64,000 bases of DNA from Paralvinella palmiformis (lineage: Eukaryota; Annelida; Polychaeta; Terebellida; Alvinellidae), in assembly GCA_025642065.1 (NCBI GenBank), contig JAODUP010000422.1:62001-126000 (forward strand), written 5' to 3'. Position numbers and translations under genes: made by a program. Below the pieces are notes generated by a model. It made no database searches. It had not been told where the DNA came from and worked only from the letters and a program-made list of their open reading frames with translations. Position 1 is the first letter of the stretch; every line of letters starts with the position of its first letter. This document shows positions 1-14,959 of this stretch, one piece after another.

Positions 1-136
1 AAATCATTAACAAAATCACTAACAAACTGGAAAATCCTTAGAGCAGTAAATTTTAGGCTCAGACAATAACAACATAAAAAATTACATATTAAAAATTCTT
101 TTTAAATTAATGTTGTATATAATATTGTATTTCCAG

Positions 137-1845
137 CCTGTAGATTATGACACCCTCTTAAGACCTATCTTCAACCTGACAGTGTTTGTTAATGATCCTC
201 TACAAGATGGCACACATGAGGATGTAGCTTATGTTGAAGTTCGTGTCACTGACTATAATGATAATCCTCCCACGTTTCAACCACCAACACACCAAGTACG
301 TGTGTTTGAAAACGTCAAAGTTGGCACATCTCTGGCTCGCTTCAAGGCAACAGACAGAGACACAGGGGACAACAAAAAATTTCAGTAAGTTGCATGAAGT
401 TTGGTTTCTTTTTCACAGTGTATGGTATGTATATTGCATGTCAATGGCATGGTTAATGTATAGATATTTGCCTTAGATATGGACGAACTTGGTCTAGATT
501 TTGTAAAACATTATATCAAATGAAACATTTATTAGAGGCGTATGTAAAATGCTCTTTTTTTTAGTTATGCCATAGATAGAACAACAGATCCAGACAGACA
601 GTTCTCTATAGACAGTAATGGACTAGTCACTACAGCTAAGATGTTAGACAGAGAGAACGAACAAACACACAGGATCTATATCTTGGCTATAGATCACGGT
701 AGGAATATATATATTGAGGATCAAATATAAACATAGAGTGAGGGATATCAGCCATTTGCTGTTTATTTTTGTTTATTGGTAGACCAAGACAAATATATAT
801 TGTAGATTACGATTTAATAACTAGCAGCTAGAAAAAGTATGTTTCCCAGATGGTTGGGAAAGGTGTTAGATCGTAAAAGTTCATCAAATTACAATATTAA
901 TGTACTTAGTAAAAAATTAATTGTTAAATCCTTAAAACATCAGCACTAGTCTCTCTGTTTGTTATTGATTGTATTGATATTAAATGCTTATTTTATACCT
1001 TCATCTCTAATCTATGTTATTGATACATTTGAGTTGTCTTGATTCTGATGATAACCTCTTATGTTTTTTGTTTGTTATTTATTGTAAGATTACATGTTAA
1101 GGAGAACATATTTCTTTTATTTAAGGCACACCAATACAGACTGGTGTGGGAACACTGATCGTTAACTTGATGGACATCAACGACAACTTTCCAATATTTG
1201 CTGAAGATTACCGTCCTGTTATCTATGAGAATGAGCCTCCCGGTCGTACTGTGGCTATTATCAGTGCCATAGATAAGGACACAGCAACAAATGGGCCACC
1301 GTTTGAGATGTGGCTGCCTTGTGGTGGTGGATGTCCATGTCGTGATAACCCCGTCTGTGGTCTATTTGACTTCAAGTTTGAGTCTGGTATGTTACTCACT
1401 TACTGGGTGTGGAATGGGAGATATAGTATGTTACTGACTAGTGTTCATTCTCTTTTGTACTGCTGTTTGTGTGTGTGTGTGTGTGTGTGTTCATAATACA
1501 AAACTGTATAACAAGTTGTTTTTCGTATTATATTTAAAAGTAGTCATGTACATGCTCTGTACATTTTCTAACATTAATAATAATGATGATGATAATAGCA
1601 AAAGTATGAATAAAATAGTTACACTCACATTATTTCAAAATATATTATGCCAAAGAGCATGATTTACAATACTTAGTACATAATGACACTTGCTTACTCC
1701 ATCAGATATACAATATGGAAGAGGTAAGCATCACATATAGGTTGGTGTTGGCAGAATATTGAAATGTTATATAACACAGCTGTATTTTATAAATATTTTG
1801 TAAATATTATTGAACACACTTCGGAAGTCTTTTAGAGGCTGTGTA

Positions 1846-1887
<42 letters not shown>

Positions 1888-3698
1888 TCAATAAGTTAGC
1901 CAACACTTATAACATACTTATGGCATATGAACTAGACACTGGTTGAGGTATTGACTCTAACTATACTAACAGTATTAGATTGATAATGATTTTATGTGTA
2001 TAGAAATATTATGTGAACCTAATATAAAAAGATATTATAGATAATGTGATACACTGTTGATTGATTGACCCTGCACCACCTCTTAAGTCTGGCGAGATTT
2101 GGAAAGGAACATGCTTATACATTGACAGAAATAACTGTGATAATAAATATACTTATATAAGGAATCTAGTGTCTTACACAGACACACACACAATATTTGT
2201 GAGAATGATAGTTAGAACACTGTATTATAAATGATGATAATTATGTACAGAGATGCATTCTGACCCAGAATGAAATTACAAAAAAAAAGATTTATGGAAG
2301 CAGTCACATTTCTATGTTATAATAATATGATTCACTAGTTTAAGTGTCTGTTGATGCTGGAGGGGCACATGTCAGCTGGCTAAATGGTAGTGTGATTGGC
2401 CACAGATCTATAACACCTAGGATCAAACTCTGGCTGGACCATGTCGGAAGGATGTTTCATCTTTCATTTTGCCTCATTACCTATACTTGTTGCTCAACCC
2501 CTTTAGCCTACTACCATGTGCACACAAGTGGCCATGAAACAACTTTTAATGCATCTGTTGATGCTGGAAACAGTTTGATAATATCTTTCATAGTGCAAAT
2601 AAAAGTATCCATTAGTCATGGCTTGCCTTATCCAAAAGCATGTTTGACTTGTTTGTTTAACTCCTCACCTAGAGTCAAAAGGGATGAACTAGTAGTTAAC
2701 TGAAATCCTCAAACAGGCTTTATTCAGTTATATCTTACAAATGGGTCTTCACAGCTTAGTTACCCAAAGTATCAATGTTCTGAAAGTTGGTTTTGCATGA
2801 CAACAGACCACCAGTGGTCAGTTTAAAAAAGGAAAGTTATAATTGAAAGGCAAGTAAAATTTAAAAATACCCAGCCAATTCGAAACAAAACAGTTTTTCT
2901 CTGTCTTGGTGTAAAGGTAAATGATGGTGAAACTGAAGTTATAAGGAATTTAGTTAGCTTAGAATTGGGCCAATTTCTGTTATGATAACAGGTTTAAGTA
3001 CACATTTTATATATTACACCTTGTAACCTGTCTTTCCTCTGGTTCTAATATTTCACCAGAATATTTTATTTGGCTAACTATTGTGTTCTTGTAGTGTATT
3101 CACAAATTTCCACATCCAAAGCTTTTGTACACCAATAACATGATTGATCATTGTTGTAAATATGTTGGCTCTGTCATATAATTTTATGTATTTACATTCA
3201 GTGTATATCATTATATTAGTTGCTATATACTGGTAATGGTTAATTGTAGTACACCAACATTATGTATGTAGCTATTACATTTGCTTTTATTAATTCTATT
3301 GAATTATGTATAATAATAATGCTTGTTGAAAATATATGAAGACACACAACAACAACAACAACCCACACATACACAGACACACATGCAGATGCACATCTAT
3401 GATATTGTGTTCATTCATCTGAAAGTTTCAGTTTGACAGTTTTAGTTGTTATAATTCATTAAGTACGAACATATTTATTTTACAGGTCTTGGAAAATCAG
3501 GTTATGGCATTGGCACTATACGTAGTTTGAAGACATTTGACCGCGAAGAGCGCAAGGAGTATTATCTGCCAATCATCATGAGGGACAGCGGCGAGCCACC
3601 AATGAGTGGTACCAACACACTGACTATTATTATTGGTGATAAAAATGACAACAAACATTATCCTGGCCATAAAGATATCTTTGTCTACAACTACAAAG
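137..3698 (+). CDS. CadN: Cadherin exons 1-4: last extracellular cadherin repeats
   Basis: Four exons (137-384, 565-698, 1126-1386, 3486-3698) encode the end of one cadherin repeat and two further repeats, about residues 1-285 of the visible protein. Calcium-linker motifs DYNDNPP, DINDNFP and DKNDN close successive repeats, and DRD/LDRE/FDRE motifs are in place. The last repeat carries a cysteine-rich insertion ([13 protein letters not shown]) near residues 190-205. The first exon starts mid-repeat at phase 0, so the upstream exon is outside the window. Confidence 0.92.
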
Positions 3699-6600
3699 GT
3701 ACACCCTGTTATAAGGCCTTATATCTATCAAATAGTACAGTAACTATAGAAAGTCTGTCCTATAACATCTATTGTGAGATATCAGAGCATTGCTATATTT
3801 AGTGTTTCTATTTCTTAGCTTTGATGTCATATTGAATATTCTTTAGGAACGTACTGTAAAAGTCAAATTAGTGGCCCACCTCTGTACGCTGGTCACTGAA
3901 TGTCAGTCTGTTGTTTTTGTTAATTAGATATTAACATAAGTTGACGGGAAATTCATTCGATCTAATATCTATAGCCAAGTCACTTGGCTAACCTGATTAG
4001 AGATATATTTATGTTTTCATCCTGAATGGAAACATTACATTATATAAAACATTATGTTAGGGGTAGGTTTTCAATATGGCAAAAACAGAATTTGAAATTC
4101 TACATAATGAAAAGCCACAATCTGTATTAACATAATCTTATTGTTCTTCTAACAAACTAATTCAGTCTCATCACATGGTTGTTTGTAGAACACATTCACA
4201 TGGATAAAGAGCCTCTCGGTCTGATAATAGGTTTTCCAGACTTAGAGAACTACATTTGTTGTCATACTAATACATGACTAATCAGTAATGTATGTTGTTC
4301 TGTCTCTGCTCTGTCTCATAGTTCTGCCAGCTCTTAAATATAACCACATGTTTTAATGTAGCTCTTGCTTAGTGGTAATAATATGAAACTTCGTGTATTT
4401 GTGTCTTTCATACAACAGGATGGAAAGGTGGGTGTGGTGTGTGGACTTGTTTCTAACACATATTGACATAATGATGGTATTTTTACCTGTCACACTAGTT
4501 ATTCCTAAACGTATTCTATATGAGCACTAGTTGTCAGATTATAAAGTGATCAAAATCTGTGACCCAACACAATTATTTGTCTCCATTTAGAGCACATAGT
4601 TTTTTTCATATTATAATTTCTTTTCTTTCTTTTTTAATTTAATCTTCGTATGGATCATCCAGAATTTGACTTGTTTAAAATATTTAGTTGGCTTTATGAA
4701 ACAAAAATCATAACGTTTAGAAACTGTTGTTTGTGTTTGTAGAGTTGTTGAGCTGTCCCACAAAATCTGCTTTATTTGTATTTATAATCTTCAGTTATTT
4801 TTTACATATATTTTTCAACATGTGTTTTTGGTATTGTACTGTCTTACTTAAATCCTTGTCTGTTATAAACTTTGGGAAGTTAGCTGCAGCTATTGTTATA
4901 TTAGCACTTATATAAAAAAATCATTAAACTGACTACTTTTTTATACTTGATTATTTTTTTTTAGCGTCTTGTTTACTTCAGTGTACATTACTTGGTTACT
5001 TCACTTTGTTGTAACATTATATAATATGATTGGTTTCCATCTAACTTGTTAACACCACTCTATATATTAGATTCTGATTGTATGTTGTTAGCTTCATTTT
5101 AATACATAATTCAATGTATTTTTATTATCATATGCAACATAATAATGTCTTCAAATTTAAATGCTCTATTGTGGCTTAAAACTGTGTAATACTTTAATTT
5201 AGCATTTTTTTCTGTTCTTGGTAATCTTGTTTCAAGACAGCAGTGTTACTGAGAATAATTCTTTTATTTGTATCCGTTTATTATAGGCATGTTTGATGCA
5301 GCCCCTCTTGGCAATGTATATGCAGAAGATGAAGATGATTGGGATGTGACAAATAAGACATTCCACTTTGTTGACAGTGACTGGGCCAAATTATTTGAGT
5401 ACGTTGTTGCTTAGCAGCACTTTTGTTTACACCACTGTAAATTGTCATTTGCTACTTGTTGACTAACAGTGGCATACTGTATTTGGTAGACTCTTTGACT
5501 ATGATACTATATGCTAAAGGCTAAAGTATTATTATTCTGTCATCCATGAGATTGCCAAAAGATATTATAATAAATGTTATAGCCAGTACATGTAATAATT
5601 ATGGCTAATGGCTACGGGTAACTCAGCAAAACAGCAATGGGTTTTACTGAATAAGCATTTCTTATCAAACACTTCTCTATTTGTCGATTTTTATTGCAAA
5701 TACCTCTTTATAAGTTATGTAGCCAGGTGAAATATGGCAGATTTAAAAATAAATGATAATTTTGGATCAGGTGAAAATTTGTTGGGCAAGTGCATTTCCA
5801 ATCTACTTACCCAGGGGCAGCTGAATTGGAAAAGAATTTCTGGCCCTGATATATACAATCTTCACCATTCAAATGGTTACCATTATAACTCAAAGCAGTA
5901 GAAGTATTACAATGTAATATAATGTTTGTTGTGTATAAGTCAAGTAATAAAAATAATTGATTGATTACAGTCTTGATGAGATGACAGGTGAGATACGTAT
6001 GAATGGTCGTATACGTGAAGGAGAGTACACCTTCCAAGTTCGTGTCTATGACATTGTTCATCAGAGAGAGGTTGTGTCATCAGTGACGGTCATATTCAAA
6101 GATATCAGTGATGATGCCTTGTTTAATTCTGGATCAATCAGGATTAGTGGTATGTATACATTTAGCTTGTTTATACACTGCTGTTTAATGAAGATGACAT
6201 AAAGATTGTAATAACATCCTCTATCCATAATTCATAAGTCTGATATCTTTATTTATCCAGGTGTTACAGCTGAGGAGTTTGTTACTAGACCACCTCACAG
6301 AAGTAGTTCTAGTAAATATGGCAAGAGTCGCTATGACCTGTTGCGTCAGCATATTGCTAAAATGCTTGGTGTACCCATAAATAACGTCGATATCTTTACA
6401 ATTATGAACCATCCTAAGCTGAAAAGAACTATTGATGTACGATACTCTGCCCATGGCTCACCATATTATAAACCAGTTAAACTTGATGGCATTATCTCAG
6501 AGAGTACACAGCAGGTAAGCTTTTGTTTGGAATTATTATTTGAAAATTGCTTCCATTTTTGAAATAATGCAGATTTGTATGTCCTTTGGGCACTCTAGCT

Positions 6601-7564
6601 TGTTTGTTATTATGCTGTTCTCTATGTCATTGACTGTAGAATGAAAAGTTATCTTAACCCTTTCCATTTGGTTGGTTTCATTGTTTCTCCATCATTCAGT
6701 TATTTTGCTGAAGCATTTTTATAGTATAGTCCCTTAATTGGTGTGCGTTTTAGTGATAAATGGAATTTAGATGTGATGCAAGCATTTATCTATAATTCAG
6801 AATAGGTTATCAATTTCTGGTTTGCACAAGAAGGAGAGAAGGATTTGCTCGCCCATCCATGGGTTGGGTTTGGGAAAACCTCAGAAATATACTCCTTATG
6901 TTCTATTGAAAAGTGGAAACACTGTATCAGGTCCAGGCCATCCAAGCCTGATCTGATGGGTTATTGTATGATGAATAAATGTATAGTTTGTATGATGGTA
7001 TGTAAAATCATTTCCATGTATTGTTATTTTACAATTGGTAACAGATTGAAGAGATATTAGGTGTGAAGATTGCGATGACACCAATTGATGAGTGTTTAAA
7101 GGAGAGATGTGAAAGTGGTGGCTGTTCTAATGTACTTAACATAACAGGAGAGCCTTTGTTGATTAATACAAATGGCACATCACTTATTGGTATAACATCA
7201 TTTATCGAAGCATCCTGTCAGTGCGTGGCACGTATATTTGACACGACTGATGACATCACGTGTCGACCAGATAGCTGTAAGAATGGTGGAATCTGTATTC
7301 AACGAAAACACGATTTTGTGTAAGTATGGTCAGATTTGTGTTGAAATTTAGCTGACTTTGTCTAAAACTTTGTGGAACTTCTTCAGAAGTATGCTCATCA
7401 TTTAGATAATTATAGAGAATAATGATTATTAATTTTATGTTTAGTTACATTCAACACTTCTTTATCTTTAGTTGTTATAATCATTCTCTGTAATTTGTTA
7501 TTAACCTTGAAGTGTTAATGTCACATGTTTGAACAATAAACAAGTGAATCAATTGTGTGTACAT

Positions 7565-7611
<47 letters not shown>

Positions 7612-10600
7612 ATATTATTGTATATTATTGCACTCATTCAACTATATTGCACATACCATTTGTTACATAAATATTATCAGAGACTATTTAATGATATTCT
7701 CCCACATTATTTATTGTTAGAGATCATTTTAGCAACTCCACATATAACTCCATACTGGAGATAAGTGTGTGATATGTGGGTCAGGAACATAATATAAAGT
7801 TCTTGAAATAGTTTTATGAAAACTTAGTAATATATCATTATAAATGTTGACATAACATATTGGTATTTATTTAGATGTCTTCTATTCTATAAACAGTTGT
7901 AAGTGTTCACCCGAGTTTGATGGTCCACGATGTCAGATGACTAGACACAGTTTCCATGGTAATGGCTGGGCATGGTATAAACCATTAGCTCAGTGTGAGA
8001 ACAGCCACACGAGTTTAGAATTTGTAACTACTCACGAGAATGGCATTATTATGTATAATGGTCCAATGAGGAGATTGAAGCCTGGAGAGAACCAAGATTT
8101 TATACTTCTCGAGCTCCGAGGTGGATATCCTTATCTCCAGGTAGATCATGGTACAGGTATAGCAAAGCTGACAATTGATGGGCGTGACTCGAAGAATGAA
8201 TACAGATTAAGGAAGCTGAATGATGGAAAGTGGCACAGAGTGGACATTTACCGTGAAGCCAGGGTGAGATTATTTTGGTGAACATTACATATTTGAACTT
8301 GCTATTAAGGTTTATATGTACTCAGTTTAAACTGTGTGAGTTCCAGGAGAAATGTGGAGCATGTTTAGCTTTTTTTTGCAGCACTAGATTAATCTACACA
8401 AAATTTTGACATCTGTTTGAAATGTACCATAGGTCCCAGCCATTAATCTGACCCTGCCATTAAGCGGATGTCATTTTTTAGGCCTAAAATATCCCGATTT
8501 ATGGTAGTACTGTCCATTAAGCCAACCTAAAAATCTGAACTTTCCCTGCAGGATTTCCAGGTGACGTTTTGAACGCAGGAAATAGTTTTGATTTCATATT
8601 TATTATTCGTACCAATGTGTTTTGTATACTGTCAAGGCAAAGTATAACAATGTAAGTATGCATATGTAAGACCTCAAACTTAAATTAACAGCATGATTAA
8701 ACATTTAATGAACCACATATGAAGTCAATGACTTATTATCAATTACTACCGAGCCTTTGATGGTACGTTTTGGTCACTAAAGTGGCAATAACCGAGACAA
8801 TGTAAATTAACGGTATATGCAGTCAGTTAGTAACTAACTCTCTATTGAAAATAAATTAATTAATCAGTTATTGTCCCATTATTAGTATAAATATGCCAGA
8901 CAAAATATATTTATGGGGGCATCCTAATGTCTATGCTGCCAAACGAATGAGATACGACGCTCTTGGGTATGGGATGTCTTGGGTACGAGTTGTCTTATTA
9001 CCAATGCTGCCATCGTGAAATGTGCTACAGAGTCCAACAATATTTATCCATGATTACAAAAATCTGATAATTCTACATATAAATATTGATTTTCATTATA
9101 AAGCCATGTATAATTATCATTAACTTGTTTCACTTCTATTTTCACTCCATGACTGCATGAGTTTAAATCACAATGACGATTAATGTCCATTTGCATCTAG
9201 ATCTAGACTAGAGTCTAGACGGCTGCTAACACACTGAAATTTTTTCTCCCGATGACTGGATTTCTTGACACTGAAATAGCACTGGCCATTAAGCTGACCC
9301 CAAAAATAAGGGTCAAAATGTTGACACAAAATATTGGCTTAATGGCTGGGACCTACAGTATATGTCTCTGTTTGATCAGGCTGTACCTTTAACCAAATGG
9401 TTATTTTGTGTCATGTTTTATTAATTTTTTTAATATCTTACACAGTTATTTTTGCTTCTTACACAAAGTTGAATTAGGCCGATTATAAAAAATTTGTTAA
9501 GATGATTCAGTTCAGACTTCTGCATATTGTTAAAGAAAAACTGGCAAATTACGGTATTAATGGCGTTTCTACAGATATTTGTATGTTTGTTTCAACTAAC
9601 AGATTATTAAGATGGTGATTGATAGCTGTGAGGCTGCAGTTATTAATGAAAATGAAAATGTGCAGACATCATCAGAGGATCGTCGGCCGTGTGAAGCTAT
9701 TAGTGAGACTCCTGGAGAGAATAAATACATCAACATCAATACACCATTACAACTTGGTGGTATAGCCAACATGAAAAATGACTTTATTAAAAAGATCCTA
9801 CCAAGTGGAACAAGGCCTTTCAATGGCTGTTTGAAGAATTTTATTCATAATGGAGAGGTTAGTTTGTATTATCCTTAGTGCGACTATATGCATGTGTTGT
9901 GTGTATACACACACACACCACCCTCTCCTGCTAATATCCACTATACCTCTGTTCATGTTTAATAACCTGATTATTATTACTCAGGATAGTACTAGATCTA
10001 CCCATTATATACCTCCAGCTCTATGACCTTTTTATGGGTGATGTTGGACAACATAAGAACTCAGAAGATGGTTGTCCTACAGAGGATGTTGTCTGTGGTG
10101 TTAATGATGTTCAGGGATTAAGATGTGGTGTAAATGGTACTTGTATTGGTTCCTTCTTGGAAGGAGAATACAGATGTCACTGTAAGCCTGGCTGGCGAGG
10201 ACCCCGATGTAGTATACGTAAGTATTGTTAAATGTTATTGGTAAATCATTTAGAAGGAAGCTGGTATATACTTATGTCAAATCAAAAGTAATGTTAATAT
10301 CAACTTCAATTTGTGTTATTTCTTGTATGATATACTACTAAAAGACTTATGTACACCTTTGTTTTAATCTGCTGGAGGTAAATCCTGCATGATGGGTCTA
10401 TATTGGGTGTGGCATCATTGGAATCAAGTTCAGCCTATAGAACAAAGATGACAGCACTTTTACTGTGGTTCATAATATATAAAAACATCATCCATTGACT
10501 GTCATTTAAGTATCAAAACACTAGCTTTATTATTAAATCTATGGATAGATTTTCTTAGGACTGGAAAGTAAAAGATCACGGCTGATAGCATTCCGAACTT

Positions 10601-13457
10601 GGATCATTTCTGTAAATAAACTAATGTGTTAAAACAAAGGCTAAATCCTCAGTCAGTGGTAGAGTAACACATCAACCAATCAGAAGTGAGCTTCATCCAA
10701 ATGATGCTAAATTTTTGGCACTGCATATTACTTGCTCAGATTTTAGTGTATAAGCATTATATTTACCAAATCAAGTCCAGAGAACAAAATGAATCTTTCT
10801 CATTGTGTTTTGGTTTGAAGATTAGCAGGTTTTATGATTTTATATGGAAGGTTCACCTCTGCTTCATAAACAGTGATAAACCACATCAAATATTCGATGA
10901 ATATATTATTTAGATTTAAACTTTATCTTTAATGGTGATTAGGTTAATAAAATAGTGCATCAAACCAGTGTTGACATCCATTCTGATATGTGCTACCAGT
11001 ACTGACAGTGATCCTATTAACCTGTAGTGTACTGCTAAAATTTCATTCCTTCTGGTTCATTATCATTAAGTGTGCAAAGTTTGTTCCAAAGCTTAATTGT
11101 TCAGTAATCACTGAAGTAGGGTTATCTGAATATAGAAAGATTTCTTAAAATCCAACACTTATGTTCCAGCGACAACAACTAAAGATTTCCGTCGACGTAG
11201 CTTTATAGAATGGGACTTTAAGGACATGTTTTATGCTGAGTTAGAGAAATATCTACACAAGTCCAAGTTACATATGATGATCAGGACAAGACAACCATCA
11301 GGATTACTGTTTAAGGTATGATCTTTATCTGATAATAACAACATCACTATCAAAATGATGATATTACTCTTTCTCATTAACAGTAAAACATTGTTTTCTC
11401 TCAAATTTTAGGCTCAAAATGTTCAGAAATCTGAGTATATTCGCCTAGAAATCGTCAAGTCGCGGGTAAGATTCCGTTATAATTTGGGTAGTGGAGAAAA
11501 TCAAGTCTATCTGGCACATGTCAATGTTTCCGACGGAGAATGGCACACTATAGAGATAAAGAGGATTGGACAGTGGGTTACTCTGGCAGTAGATGGTGGT
11601 GAAGGCAGGTTCTTTAATGAAACACATGGCAACTCTGTTGATCATCGTCATATACGTCTGAGTCAGAGAAGTCTGTTCGCTGGAGGTGATGTTAGATTCC
11701 CGTCGTCTAATTCACCACCACTCGTAGACTACGATTATCAAGACAGTAAGTACTTCAATAATTAGGAGTTTTGTGCTTTCATTTCATTTGATTTATTTGA
11801 CAGATAACATTGATTCACCAACTGTTGAATTATTTTTGTACAATTTCTGACATGTTTATCACAGTCATTCCATTGCTTTGAGGGTAGTGTACCTATTGTG
11901 TATCAGATTTTGTTGTTTTCTGTCTAAAGAGATACCATGTATATTTTAAAGGCAATTCTTTTTATCTCTAACAAGCTTAAAAGCTGCAATCCATGCAGAC
12001 TTTAAAGCTTGCTCCTCCAGAGGGCTACTTGAACCTTCAGCCCATATAACTAAGGGTTTAGAATAATATTTTGTTAAATTTAATGAGTAAACATCATAGT
12101 CATGATCATAGTTCATTAAAAAGAAACTTCACTAGTTCAGTAATATTTAATAAAATTGTATTCAAAATTTACAATTCTTTTGAATCATCAAAATGATCAC
12201 ATTCAAATGTAAAAATATTATAATCTTATAATTTTCAAACTTTTCTAATTACTCATCATTTAGTCAGAAGAGGATATGTGTGTTCAATCTCTCATGGGAG
12301 TTACCTTTTCCTCATGTTAAATTGATTTAGAAGTTTGACCAGACTCGGAACATTATTTGTTATGTTATATCAGCCATGCAATATTTATATACCGGTATAC
12401 AAAAATTTTATTGTGTGACTTTATGAAGATTTCAGCTGGTGTGTAGGACAGACATACATTATAATTTATTTGTCATGAATCATTTCTGTAAGATTATGTC
12501 ATTCTCTGTCTAATAGATTATTCATCAAAAGTAGATGTAACTCTCTCTTTTGATGAAGTACATGTGTACTACTTATGTGATATTTGATGCACCATAAGTC
12601 ATGAAATAATAACTTCTCGTATTTTGGTTTAATTTGTTCCACTCGTTTTGGTGAATATCTTAGAAAATACCTAATGTGCTCATTACATTAAATTCTTTCT
12701 TCAGAATTACATCAAACCAAATATCACTTCTTGAAGTCAGTGAATCACTTTTTAAGTACCAGTATTAGTGTTGAATAATTACTGTTTTATGTAATACTGT
12801 ATATTTATAAAATAATAATGTATATTTTTAAAGTACTAAAACCAGGTAACCCTGTTCTGAGGGTAATAAATATGACTGGCATATTTACATCACATAATAT
12901 TACTACATGTTATATATATCAATGCTGTTCCATAAAAGTAACATTATTGTTATGTTTGTAGGTTGTATGAATGATATCCGCTACAACGATGAGTGGCTTC
13001 CAATGGATCACTCTCAAAATGAGGAGAGTCGTGCTGCAGATCTGACACAGAGTGATAATCTAGAAGATGGCTGCCATTCTGAAGCATGTCTTTATGGAGT
13101 ACATTGTCGTGTGCCATTAATCTGTTATGATCTTTGGAGATATGCCGAGTGTGGGTCAGTAACACATTTATTTAATACTCCTTCATATATGTCTATTTAT
13201 CTGTAACATATTTGATACATGTCAGAATACACTGATGTGGGATTTCCTTGCCAGATTTATCAACAAGGTGTATATTTTTCAAGCTGACCATAATTAGATA
13301 TTGTAACATATCCAAAAAATTTGTGTATACATATGTGCCAACAAAACATTTCTAACAAAAATATACAAAATGAAGTTGATAGTCAAATTTATGTTTGATA
13401 AATACATATATATATATTTCTCTAGTCTCTATTATAACATTAATGAATGTTAAATAA

Positions 13458-13498
<41 letters not shown>

Positions 13499-13947
13499 CA
13501 ATTCACCCATGATTTTGTATTCAACATTTCATTCTGGAGTTATGGGTAATAGTAAAAAATAGTATTTGAATGTTGTCCTAATCTAAATAAACTGATGAAA
13601 AGTAATTATAATGACAATGATAGTAAGACAATTTCAATAATTTGGTTGTAATTCCACTTTGATTGCATACACACACACACACACACACATGCAAATTACT
13701 GAAATATTTGCATCTTAATGTTTTCTGGTGATTAGTAAATCATATTATCTGCAAATATACAACTTATTTCATACTCTGGAGTTGTTTTATTATAAAAAAG
13801 GAGTACGATGGTATACAGGAAGGGAAACTACAGATACTTATTGCAAGGGATACAATCCAACAACTTATTGGTGAACCACAGTAGAAAACAAGGCCAACTG
13901 TCATAAAATTGTAGTCTTAATTCAGTTCTCACATCAGTGTGTGTGTG

Positions 13948-13988
<41 letters not shown>

Positions 13989-14707
13989 GCAGTTGATGTT
14001 TGTGATAAACATTTTCAGGTGCCCTCATGGTCAGGAATTAGTAGGTCCTCCCGAGATGTGTGCAAACATCAATGAATGTACACATAACCCATGTCATTAT
14101 GGCCAATGTATAGACCATGAATACGGCTTCTCATGTACATGTGAGCCTGGTTATGGAGGTGAACTATGTGCCTCACCACAACAAGCTAATATAGCCTATA
14201 TCAGTACTGGATTTATACTGGCTATTGTTATATGTGCTCTAGTACTGCTGTGTAAGTTGGAAGCTGTTGCTACCTTTGATCATATTTATTTTTCTTTTAT
14301 CTGGCTAAATACTAGTTACGTAGGAGTACAGCTATAAGAGATAATGCCGTGTTTAATGGTGTAAAAACTGTGTTTCTTTTTACAGTAATTATTGTCATCT
14401 TCATTGTATATACACGGAGAAGGCGTCCTGAGTCTTATACTGTTGGTGTTGATCCTGATGACGATGTACGTGAAAACATTATACATTATGACGAAGAAGG
14501 TGTTGGTAAGTTGCGTCTTTGTCATTGCGTGTCAGTTGGTCTTAATCATTGTGTTCTACTTTGTAAAGGAAGGCAGTGGTACAGCTGTAATATTTTATTT
14601 AATAAATAAGGTTGAAATATTAACTTAACAATATTTAGTTAACAGAAATTCTGAATAAATTTTTACAATCAACTCAAATAAATTGGGACAAAATTAAATA
14701 ACAAATT

Positions 14708-14752
<45 letters not shown>

Positions 14753-14913
14753 ATTTATATATATGGGAGCCCCGACTACAGTCCTTAGGGTACTGTGCTA
14801 TCAACCTTTTTGTCTTGGTTTAAATAAAACCAAATAGTACCTACATTTATGGGTGTTTCCCTAGAATTGCCCCCCAGTTATATGTCTTAGGTATGACCTG
14901 TATTGAAGCTAAA

Positions 14914-14959
<46 letters not shown>

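Noticed and set aside
13939..14018. Extension of the cadherin exon upstream of 14019 in the open frame
   Set aside because: The upstream part is (GT)n(CT)n(AT)n simple repeat; TTTTCAG at 14012-14018 is a good acceptor and keeps phase with exon 14.
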